Shown piece after piece: positions 1 through 6,093 of a stretch of DNA of 6,315 nt (the first letter of the stretch is position 1; every line of letters begins with the position of its first letter). The stretch is from Promethearchaeota archaeon (GTDB lineage: Archaea > Asgardarchaeota > Lokiarchaeia > Sigynarchaeales > SOKP01). The notes under the pieces are model-generated. The model had not been told where the DNA came from and made no database searches. It saw only the letters and a list, made by a program, of their open reading frames with translations. The position numbers were made by a program, and so were the translations under genes. Location of the stretch: assembly GCA_016839655.1 (NCBI GenBank), contig JAEOTW010000304.1, forward strand, positions 1-6,315. Reading direction: 5' to 3'.

Positions 1-71
1 AACATAGATAGATTTAATATCTAATTTAATAAATTAATGAATAATTTTTAAGAAAAGGTGTTAATTTTCAA
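1..71 (+). promoter_or_regulatory. Leader of the MFS transporter gene
   Basis: This AT-rich leader has a good Shine-Dalgarno sequence, AAAGGTG at 54-60, eleven bases before the ATG at 72, which supports that start. TATA-like stretches lie at about 14-20 and 25-36, at plausible distances for an archaeal promoter, but in such AT-rich DNA they prove little. A short inverted repeat, TAGAT-N5-ATCTA (9-23), could be an operator. The window begins here, so more upstream control may be missing. Confidence 0.4.
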
Positions 72-1436
72 ATGAGTGAAGAACAACGGTTTGGTAAAAG
101 ACAAAAATGGAGTTTTGGAATGGGAAGTTTTGCTCAGTGGTTTATAAACAGTGCATTTAATATCTATGTTTTTACATATTATTTCACAGTTGTAGGATTA
201 CATATTAATTGGTATATGCTTGCTGCAGTACTTTGGACATTATGGAATGCATTTAATGACCCCCTCATCGGCTATTTATCAGATCGTACACACACTAAAT
301 GGGGACGCAGAAAACCTTATATAATGATGGGTTTAATTCCAATGCTAATATTAGAAATTATAATTTGGCTTCCTCCGACAGGAAATGATTTTCAAACTTT
401 TTTATATTTGCTCATTATGTTGATCTGTTATGATACATTCTATACTATGATTGCACTTCCATATGATAGCTTATTTCCCGAATTATATACAACAGTAAAA
501 GAAAGATCTGAAGTTAATACAATTAAACAAATACTCTCTGTTGTAGGGCTACTTTTTGCTGCATTAGTTCCTGGATTAGTTCTTGCGAATGAAGAATCAC
601 GAGGAACATATTTATTAAATGGAATTATCACTTCGATAATAATCGCAATTTCCTTAATAGTATCTTTAAAATGGGGTGTAACTGAACGTAAAGAATTTAA
701 ACTTGATTACCAACATGAATTCAAATTTTTTGGTAGCTTGAAGTATACAATGAAAAACAAAGGGTTTGTACTCTATACTGCTATGTTCTTTTTATATGAA
801 TATGTATTATTGCTCCTTGCAACATTAGTTCAAATATTTGGTAGGCAAGTATTAAATATTGATGCATTCGACACTTCTTTGATAATGGGAATTATGTATA
901 TTGTTGGTGCGGTTTCTGTTGTTTTATGGAGATGGCTAGATATTAAAATTGGAAGTAAAAAGGGGTATGCTATTTCAATTGTTGCTTATTTCTTTGCCTC
1001 ATTACCACTCATGTTTATAGTTGAATATGGATTAGTATTATTGATTGCTTCTTTGATGGGCATTGGATTTGGTGGGATGCTTTATTTTATCTATTTAATT
1101 ATCGCAGATGTTATTGATGAAGATGAAATAAAAACAGGAGTTAGACGTGAAGGAGCATTTTTTGGAATAACAAACTTTTATATGCGACTTTCAATGATAG
1201 TTTCAATAGTGACAATTGGTGCGGTGTTTATTCAAAGTGATTGGGGAGTATATGATCCTTTAATTGATGTTACCTTTGCTCTTAGGTTTCTATTTATTGT
1301 TGTCCCAGGCATAGCATTAGGCATTACATTGATATGCTTATATTTTTACCCTTTTACAAAATCCAAGGTTGGGGAGATCAAAGAGAAATTAATTGAACTT
1401 CATAAAGAGAAAGGAGAAAAAGTAGAAGCAAATTAA
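72..1436 (+). CDS. MFS transporter, GPH (MelB-like) family
   Basis: A 454-residue, 12-helix cation-coupled symporter of the glycoside-pentoside-hexuronide (MFS_2) family in the cytoplasmic membrane. Family marks are clear: N62-D63-P64, then LSDRTHTKWGRRKP at 69-82 (the loop after helix 2), PYDSLFPEL at 130-138, the ERSEVN stretch near 144-149, and the second-half motif ADVIDEDEIKTGVRREG at 345-361. A charged tail follows helix 12 (about 430-454). Compared from memory with E. coli MelB, the cation-site Asp59 is kept (D63), Asp55 is Asn59, and the sugar-contact residues Asp19, Asp124 and Trp128 align with W23, A128 and D132. I therefore infer proton coupling and a non-galactoside substrate. The methyltransferase operon nearby suggests a methylated amine or betaine as substrate, but this is a guess. 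The ATG is supported by AAAGGTG eleven bases upstream. The length is normal for the family and nothing looks broken. Confidence 0.88.
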   Translation: MSEEQRFGKRQKWSFGMGSFAQWFINSAFNIYVFTYYFTVVGLHINWYMLAAVLWTLWNAFNDPLIGYLSDRTHTKWGRRKPYIMMGLIPMLILEIIIWLPPTGNDFQTFLYLLIMLICYDTFYTMIALPYDSLFPELYTTVKERSEVNTIKQILSVVGLLFAALVPGLVLANEESRGTYLLNGIITSIIIAISLIVSLKWGVTERKEFKLDYQHEFKFFGSLKYTMKNKGFVLYTAMFFLYEYVLLLLATLVQIFGRQVLNIDAFDTSLIMGIMYIVGAVSVVLWRWLDIKIGSKKGYAISIVAYFFASLPLMFIVEYGLVLLIASLMGIGFGGMLYFIYLIIADVIDEDEIKTGVRREGAFFGITNFYMRLSMIVSIVTIGAVFIQSDWGVYDPLIDVTFALRFLFIVVPGIALGITLICLYFYPFTKSKVGEIKEKLIELHKEKGEKVEAN

Positions 1437-1442
1437 TAATTC

Positions 1443-1451
1443 TTTTTTTTT
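1443..1451 (+). terminator. Oligo-T terminator after the transporter gene
   Basis: A run of nine T begins seven bases after the transporter stop codon, with no G+C-rich stem before it. This is the usual form of archaeal intrinsic termination. The rest of the gap to the convergent PLP-enzyme gene (1452-1524) shows no other feature. On the minus strand the only comparable signal for the PLP gene is a weak T5 near 1461-1465. Confidence 0.5.
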
Positions 1452-1524
1452 CTATTATTTTAAAAAGTTAAGTTAGAGAGATTAATACATTTATTATTAT
1501 ACTAATCATCTGAACCTAGTAAGT

Positions 1525-2811
1525 TTATATTTGTTCTAATGCTTGATCTAGATCATCTATTAAATCATCCGGATCTTCTAATCCTACTGAAAATCTGAAA
1601 TGAGTGTTTGAAGTTTTCATGGCTTTGCGCTCCCATGGTGCGAGCTCTAGTCCTGTCATAATAGATGTATATTCAATAAGAGAAGTTAAATCTCCTAAAG
1701 AAACTCCAACTTTAATTAACTTTAAAAGTTCAATAAATTTATTGCTTGCTTCCACCGTTTCTAATTCAAATCCAATCATTCCACTAAAATCTTTCATTTG
1801 TTTCTTTGCGATTTCATGACCTGGATGGGATTTTAATCCAGGATATGCAACATTTACAACTTTAGGATGCTTTTCTAAAAATTGAGCCAATTTCATTGCA
1901 TTTGATGAATGACGTGCCATACGTAGATTTAGAGTTTTAATTCCTCGTAAAATTAGCCATGCATTAAATGGACTCAGTACAGGACCCTGCATTTCATACC
2001 AAAATAAGCGAATATTTTGAATTTCATTTTTTGGACCAATTATAGCTCCTCCTAAACAATCTCCATGACCATTAATATATTTTGTAAGACTCTCAACAAC
2101 AAGATCAGCACCTAATTCGAGAGGACACTGAAGTGCTGGAGATGCAAATGTATTATCTACAATGCATTTACCATTAACTTCATGAATTATATTTGCACAA
2201 GCTTCAATATCTATTAAATCAATAGAAGGATTTGTGGGTGATTCAAGAAAAATAAACCTGGTGTTTTCATCAATAATTTTCTTTACTTCAGATAAATCAC
2301 ACATATTAACTCTCTTACATTCAAATCCCATTTGAGGATATAATTTTGTGAGAAGACGGTATATATCTACATATTGATTAGTATGAATAATTCCGTTAGA
2401 AATTTCTTTGGATTTAGGTTCTAGAAACAATTTTTTAATCTTATTTGGACGAATACGTTCTACACGTTGTTGTAAAACACTTGAACAAGCGAGATGAACA
2501 GCAGCCATTCCTGATGCGACAGAGATCGAGCTTTCTCCTTTGTGTAGAGTCGCTAATTTATTATCTAGTGCGTAAACTGTAGGATTTTCTGTCCGGGAGT
2601 AATGATAATGATTTCTCATTAGTTCACTTAGAGAAGAATAAGTATATGATTTTGAAGCATAAATAGGTGTTCGTATACTATGTGATGTTTCAGGATAGGG
2701 ATCTTCACCAGCACGAATCAATTGAGTATCAAATTTTAATTTATCCCATTCAATTCGGTTCTCTTTATTGATTTCTTGGAATGTTTTTTTCATTTCCGAC
2801 ATATTTTTCAC
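1525..2811 (-). CDS. Cys/Met metabolism PLP-dependent enzyme (cystathionine gamma-synthase / methionine gamma-lyase family)
   Basis: A 428-residue fold-type I PLP enzyme acting on sulfur amino acids or related O-acyl-homoserine substrates. Visible marks: YSRTENPT at 71-78 (Y71 and R73, phosphate contacts from the neighbouring subunit), SGMAA at 100-104, Y147 in QYVDIYRLL (the stacking/catalytic Tyr of the usual YGGTYRLF), ESPTNP at 190-195, D219 in VDNTFASP (pyridine nitrogen), K244 in ESLTKYINGH (Schiff-base lysine), SLGDLTSLIE at 371-380 and R406 in HFRFSVGLED (substrate carboxylate). All catalytic residues are present, so it should be active. Oddities are about 22 extra residues at 116-137, VD in place of the usual GG after the catalytic Tyr, and an N-terminal extension of about 25 residues. 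Synthase, beta-lyase and gamma-lyase cannot be separated by eye. The longest frame starts with GTG at 2811; ATG at 2802 or 2793 is also possible. It is divergent from the corrinoid operon, so shared control is possible. Confidence 0.88.
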   Translation of the reverse strand: MKNMSEMKKTFQEINKENRIEWDKLKFDTQLIRAGEDPYPETSHSIRTPIYASKSYTYSSLSELMRNHYHYSRTENPTVYALDNKLATLHKGESSISVASGMAAVHLACSSVLQQRVERIRPNKIKKLFLEPKSKEISNGIIHTNQYVDIYRLLTKLYPQMGFECKRVNMCDLSEVKKIIDENTRFIFLESPTNPSIDLIDIEACANIIHEVNGKCIVDNTFASPALQCPLELGADLVVESLTKYINGHGDCLGGAIIGPKNEIQNIRLFWYEMQGPVLSPFNAWLILRGIKTLNLRMARHSSNAMKLAQFLEKHPKVVNVAYPGLKSHPGHEIAKKQMKDFSGMIGFELETVEASNKFIELLKLIKVGVSLGDLTSLIEYTSIMTGLELAPWERKAMKTSNTHFRFSVGLEDPDDLIDDLDQALEQI

Positions 2812-2936
2812 ATTATTTATTAAAGCTAATATATGTTATTTGACATCATTTTTCAATATTGGATGTTTAGATAAACTTTTTTACAGATTTTCAATTCTAG
2901 AAAGGAGAGTTACTATTAATTAAAATTGAGTGAAAA
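2812..2936. promoter_or_regulatory. Divergent control region between PLP enzyme and corrinoid operon
   Basis: This 125-bp AT-rich gap must hold the promoters of both flanking transcripts. For the minus strand, a TATA-like CATATATTAG (2826-2835) sits about 26 bp from the ATG at 2802, which would give a nearly leaderless mRNA. For the plus strand, a possible TATA-like stretch lies around 2866-2877. Two symmetric elements lie between them: ACATC-N14-GATGT (2843-2866), with half-sites about 19 bp apart, and the perfect 8-bp palindrome CAATATTG (2854-2861). Either could bind a regulator. AAAGGAG at 2901-2907 is a strong Shine-Dalgarno-like string but is about 29 bases from the next usable start. 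I see no riboswitch fold. Confidence 0.45.
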
Positions 2937-3587
2937 ATGAAAATGGAAGAAAAAATAAAAGAATTAGTCATAGAGTGGGATGAAGATGGATTAAAAGAAT
3001 TATGTCGTAGCATTCTTGAAAGTAATGAAGCTACACCAGCAGAATTATTGAAAATTATTGGGAAAGTGATGCAGTTTATAGGCAAACAGTTTGAAGATGA
3101 GGAAATTTTTCTTCCAGAATTAGTTGGCTCAGCAAATGTTGTAAAAAATATAATTGATGAGATTTTAGACCCCGCGATTAGGCAATCAGGTGGAACTAAA
3201 GAAACCCTAGGAAAGGTAGTAATAGGGACTGTTGAAGGAGATGTTCATAGCATAGGAAAAGATCTTGTTGGAAGCTTTCTTTTTTCTAACGGATTTGAGG
3301 TATTTAATTTGGGAGAAGAAGTTGCAGCCTCCGTATTTGTAGATAAAGCAGAGGAAGTTGGAGCCCAAATTATTGGTCTGTCATCTTTATTAACAATGTC
3401 AATGGGATTTCAGCGAGAGGTTATAAAAGAGCTTAATAAGAGAAATTTAAGGGATAAATATAAAGTAATTATTGGAGGGTCTCCGACCTCCATTGAGTAT
3501 GCTAATGAAATTGGTGCTGATGGATGGGCTGATGATGCTATTGAATCAGTTAAACTAGTAAAAAAATTACTAAGAGTTAATAATTAG
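2937..3587 (+). CDS. Corrinoid (cobalamin-binding) methyltransferase protein, MttC/MtbC-like
   Basis: A 216-residue cytoplasmic protein that carries a methyl group on a cobalt corrinoid between two methyltransferases. The N-terminal helical cap domain spans about residues 1-88, followed by a Rossmann-like B12-binding domain at about 92-216. The B12 signature is complete: GDVHSIGKDL at 101-110 (D102, H104 as lower axial cobalt ligand, G107), SSLLT at 149-153 and GGSPT at 180-184. Length and domain order match corrinoid proteins of the methylamine/betaine systems. It is the first gene of a two-gene operon, 14 bases before the MttB-like gene, which should be its partner. Start choice: an in-frame TGA at 2931-2933 rules out any extension, so it begins at ATG 2937 or at ATG 2943. 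The latter has GAGTGA (2929-2934) at eight bases and may be the true start. The stop is TAG. A reductive activase is needed to keep the cobalt active but is not in the window. Confidence 0.93.
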   Translation: MKMEEKIKELVIEWDEDGLKELCRSILESNEATPAELLKIIGKVMQFIGKQFEDEEIFLPELVGSANVVKNIIDEILDPAIRQSGGTKETLGKVVIGTVEGDVHSIGKDLVGSFLFSNGFEVFNLGEEVAASVFVDKAEEVGAQIIGLSSLLTMSMGFQREVIKELNKRNLRDKYKVIIGGSPTSIEYANEIGADGWADDAIESVKLVKKLLRVNN

Positions 3588-3595
3588 GAGATGAT
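3586..3595 (+). promoter_or_regulatory. Strong Shine-Dalgarno of the MttB-like gene
   Basis: AGGAGATGAT overlaps the TAG stop of the corrinoid gene and differs by one base from the full AGGAGGTGAT complement of the 16S rRNA 3' end. The core AGGAG ends eleven bases before ATG 3602, fixing that start and indicating coupled, high-level translation of the second gene. Confidence 0.75.
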
Positions 3596-3601
3596 TATCA
3601 A

Positions 3602-5125
3602 ATGAAATTAAAAAGAATTGAAGTTCTCTCAAGTGATGAAATACAAGCTATAAATTCTTCTACTTTAACAATCCTCACAAAAATGGGAATTAAAATAGAT
3701 TCACCTTCTGCTAGAACTTTATTAAAGAAAAATGGAGCAGAAGTTGATGATAATAGTCTTTATATCAAATTCCCAGAGGCCTTAATTAAGGAAAAATTAA
3801 GAGAAGTCCCAGATTCCTTTAAATTGCATGGACCAGATGGTAAATTTAATTTTGAGGTGAATACCACTTCCACTCAATTTGCTACAATTGGAACACCAGT
3901 AAAAATTTATGACCCAAGTAATAAGAATGGTGTCCGAAAAACTGTTTTGGCAGATACAATCAAGCAGATTAGGATTGTTGATTCTTTAAAAAACATAAAT
4001 TGCTCTCACATTGATGTCTGGCCTAATGATATTAATTATCTCGCCCTTCACGCGCATTGTATTTATCAATGGGTTCATAATACTCGAAAACCCTATGGTC
4101 TTGGATGCTTAGGGAGAGTAGCAAGCCAAGATATGATGAATATGGCGTCTATCATAGTTGGAAGTGAGGAGGAACTCATTAAAAATGCTCGCTTTGTAGG
4201 ATTCATGAACCCCACAAGTCCTTTGCATCTCCCTCAATTGATGACAAATGGTCTTGAAATTTTTGCTAAATATAAGCAACCAACAATTATCGCCCCAGAA
4301 GCATTAGCGGGATCAACAGCACCCGTGACTTTAGCTGGTCTGATAACTCAAATCAATGCAGAAATCATTGGAGGAATAGTATTAGCCCAACTATATAAGT
4401 CTGGAGCTCCTGTATTTTTTGGCACAGTTTCTACCATTACAGATATGAAATCTGGGAATGCTGCATTAGGTTCAATTGAAACAGGACTTATTACGACTGC
4501 AATTGCTCAAATGGCTCGATATTATAACATACCTTCAAGAGGACCCGGTGGTATTACAGATTCAAAAGTACTCGATGTCCAATGTGGTTTTGAAAGATTA
4601 CAAACATTATTAGTTGCTGCTCAGGCAGGAATAAATTATATCACTTGTGCTGGTACGTATGAGGAAACATTGGTAGAAGCTCTAGAACTCCTTGTAATTG
4701 ATGATGAGTTAGCAGATATTGTAAAACGTTTACTTAGAGGGGTTAATGTTAATGAAGAAACAATTGGGTTAGATGTTATAGAAAAAGTAGCGTTAAATCC
4801 AAAAAAGGGTGTAAATTACTTAGGTGAGTCTCATACTCGTAAGTTCATGAGAGATGAACTATTTATGCCTTCTCTAATTGATAGAAATAGACGTTCTACA
4901 TGGCGTAAAAAAGGATCAAAAGACATAATTGCAAGAGCTGGAATGAAAGTAGAACAAATTCTCCAGTCATTTAATCCTCCGCAAGTTGATAACGAAATTG
5001 AAACCAAACTTTTGAATTATATAAAAGAAGTTGAAAGTAGAACTTTAGAATATTATAAAAAAGCAGAAGGGATATCAGCAGGAACGGTATCTCTCCCAGG
5101 TACAGAAATAAATGTTAAAGACTAA
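3602..5125 (+). CDS. MttB-superfamily (trimethylamine methyltransferase-like) corrinoid methyltransferase, non-pyrrolysine type
   Basis: A 507-residue cytoplasmic TIM-barrel methyltransferase of the MttB family (COG5598). Members move a methyl group from a methylated amine to the Co(I) corrinoid of a partner protein, here the product of the preceding gene. Family marks: HGPDGKFNFE at 76-85, a glycine/proline-rich barrel core with APEALAGSTAPVTLAG at 231-246, GAPVFFGTVST at 268-278, PSRGPGGITDSKVLDVQCG at 311-329, and the C-terminal HTRKFMRDELFMPSLIDR at 411-428 with W434. The frame is read through without any internal TAG, so it lacks the pyrrolysine of methanogen trimethylamine enzymes. It belongs with the non-Pyl homologues, whose characterised members demethylate glycine betaine (MtgB), carnitine (MtcB) or proline betaine (MtpB). 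The actual substrate cannot be read from sequence. It is slightly longer than usual, with a tail of about 20 residues after about 488. It ends TAA followed directly by TAG, a double stop. Confidence 0.92.
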   Translation: MKLKRIEVLSSDEIQAINSSTLTILTKMGIKIDSPSARTLLKKNGAEVDDNSLYIKFPEALIKEKLREVPDSFKLHGPDGKFNFEVNTTSTQFATIGTPVKIYDPSNKNGVRKTVLADTIKQIRIVDSLKNINCSHIDVWPNDINYLALHAHCIYQWVHNTRKPYGLGCLGRVASQDMMNMASIIVGSEEELIKNARFVGFMNPTSPLHLPQLMTNGLEIFAKYKQPTIIAPEALAGSTAPVTLAGLITQINAEIIGGIVLAQLYKSGAPVFFGTVSTITDMKSGNAALGSIETGLITTAIAQMARYYNIPSRGPGGITDSKVLDVQCGFERLQTLLVAAQAGINYITCAGTYEETLVEALELLVIDDELADIVKRLLRGVNVNEETIGLDVIEKVALNPKKGVNYLGESHTRKFMRDELFMPSLIDRNRRSTWRKKGSKDIIARAGMKVEQILQSFNPPQVDNEIETKLLNYIKEVESRTLEYYKKAEGISAGTVSLPGTEINVKD

Positions 5126-5130
5126 TAGAT

Positions 5131-5838
5131 TTATTTCATTTTTTCTTTAACTTTCTGAAGGATTTCTATTATATTTACCCTTAACATGAGATATACTGTA
5201 ATTACAGTGAAATATAAAGTTACTATACTGAATATCCAATTTTCTCCTCCCAGAAACATACAAATGTTGAGGATATTATATGCAAAAATAAGCATTAATC
5301 CAATTTTTCCGAACCAAACCCAAAAGATTGTCTTTTTTACATCATATTTTATTAAACCCAAGGGAACTGTTATCATATCATCATTTAACGGGGTAACTCC
5401 AAAAAGATAAATGAGAAATGGAGCAATTTTTGGGTGATCCACCAAATATTGTTGATATTTTTTTAGATTTTCAGTTCTATCTGCAGAAATTACTTCTGAC
5501 GCACCTCTTCCCACTAAATATCCTCCCATTTCTCCTACCAGACATCCTAAGGAGGCTATAAATCCAACTAATAATGGAATAAAAACATTCAATTCTCGAA
5601 AAGGTTGAGCACTAAAACATACTACAAAAGTATATGGAGTTGGAACTGGAAGTAGGTTTCCTATCAGACAGACAAAAAAAGTAATAAGAAGCCCAGAGCT
5701 TAAATCTTGGAATTGAGGATATCTTGAAATATTTTCTATTGCTTCTCTATGAGAAGAATTTACTAAAAGATCCAACGATATAATTGTTAAAAGTATAAGT
5801 ATAATTATAAAGACAACGTCGATCTTTTTCAGTTTCAA
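5131..5838 (-). CDS. VTT/DedA-like integral membrane protein
   Basis: A 235-residue membrane protein with about six hydrophobic segments (roughly 6-28, 48-75, 84-110, 138-162, 170-195, 201-220). It resembles the VTT (SNARE-associated/DedA/TMEM41-like) family: GNLLPVPTPYTFVV at 60-73 looks like the re-entrant loop, followed by LGCLVGEMGGYLVGR at 97-111, and a second loop FGVTPLNDDMITVPLGL at 146-162 leading to FGKIG at 176-180. Relatives act as lipid scramblases or flippases or in proton-dependent membrane homeostasis; no substrate can be assigned here. The start is TTG: no in-frame ATG occurs before residue 104, and AAAGGTAAT lies eight bases upstream. It converges on the MttB-like gene with a 5-bp gap, so the two transcripts probably overlap at their 3' ends. 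It follows the small membrane gene by 71 bp and probably has its own promoter. It looks unrelated to methyl transfer. Confidence 0.75.
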   Translation of the reverse strand: MKLKKIDVVFIIILILLTIISLDLLVNSSHREAIENISRYPQFQDLSSGLLITFFVCLIGNLLPVPTPYTFVVCFSAQPFRELNVFIPLLVGFIASLGCLVGEMGGYLVGRGASEVISADRTENLKKYQQYLVDHPKIAPFLIYLFGVTPLNDDMITVPLGLIKYDVKKTIFWVWFGKIGLMLIFAYNILNICMFLGGENWIFSIVTLYFTVITVYLMLRVNIIEILQKVKEKMK

Positions 5839-5843
5839 TTTAA

Positions 5844-5852
5844 ATTACCTTT
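5844..5852 (-). promoter_or_regulatory. Shine-Dalgarno that decides the TTG start of the VTT gene
   Basis: On the minus strand AAAGGTAAT, with core AGGT at 5850-5847, stands eight bases before TTG 5838. It matches the AGGTGAT type seen before the transporter gene and supports the non-ATG start. Confidence 0.6.
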
Positions 5853-5880
5853 TTTTTTGTGATTTAGGTAAAGGATTCAG

Positions 5881-5892
5881 AATTATATAGTT
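5881..5892 (-). promoter_or_regulatory. Possible TATA box of the VTT gene
   Basis: The minus strand reads AACTATATAATT here. Transcription about 26 bp further on would start near 5860, giving a leader of roughly 20 bases that still contains the Shine-Dalgarno sequence. The box lies in the 71-bp gap after the upstream small gene. AT-rich surroundings make chance matches common. Confidence 0.35.
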
Positions 5893-5909
5893 AATGATTT
5901 AGAAGTATT

Positions 5910-6062
5910 TTAAGACATTGAAAGTGCTATAAAAAGAATTGAGATTATAATACTAATAAAAAGTACAGTAATAAGTATTAAGCCATAAGTCTTCCTTTTC
6001 TTTTGTCTCTTTGTTATTGTGGTTTTATTCTTTGGGGATGGCCTGCGTCTAACATGAGACAT
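5910..6062 (-). CDS. Small basic single-helix membrane protein (50 aa), unknown function
   Basis: A 50-residue reading frame from ATG 6062 to TAA at 5910-5912. The N-terminal half (1-25) is very basic, with eleven Lys/Arg including RRR at 5-7 and KKRK at 21-24, and the protein has no acidic residue. Residues about 26-48 form one hydrophobic helix (YGLILITVLFISIIISILF and on), followed by a three-residue end. The positive-inside rule puts the N-terminus in the cytoplasm, so it is a tail-anchored protein. The sharp polar/hydrophobic division and the tight fit behind the preceding gene (31 bp after its stop) argue that it is real, though the ribosome site is weak. I do not recognise the family. 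Size and layout recall the Sec61-beta subunit of the archaeal translocon, but I see no diagnostic motif. It probably shares an operon with the partial gene upstream. Confidence 0.6.
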   Translation of the reverse strand: MSHVRRRPSPKNKTTITKRQKKRKTYGLILITVLFISIIISILFIALSMS

Positions 6063-6093
6063 TGTATCAAATTTAATAGTGATGATTTTAGAT

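Noticed and set aside
440..631. 63-codon minus-strand frame
   Set aside because: It is a shadow of the transporter gene covering its conserved 130-138 motif.
1604..1819. 71-codon plus-strand frame
   Set aside because: It is antisense to the conserved C-terminal part of the PLP enzyme and has no ribosome site.
2812..2936. Cobalamin riboswitch ahead of the corrinoid operon
   Set aside because: The gap is only 125 bp, very AT-rich, and shows no B12-box-like conserved core or G+C-rich stems.
2897..3085. 62-codon minus-strand frame
   Set aside because: It is a shadow across the start of the corrinoid gene with low-complexity Ser/Phe/Ile content.
3602..5125. True pyrrolysine-containing trimethylamine methyltransferase (MttB)
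   Set aside because: The 507-codon frame contains no internal TAG, so pyrrolysine is not encoded; only family membership can be claimed.
5186..5410. 74-codon plus-strand frame
   Set aside because: It lies entirely antisense to the VTT-like gene, whose membrane segments and loop motifs are clearly the real coding sense.
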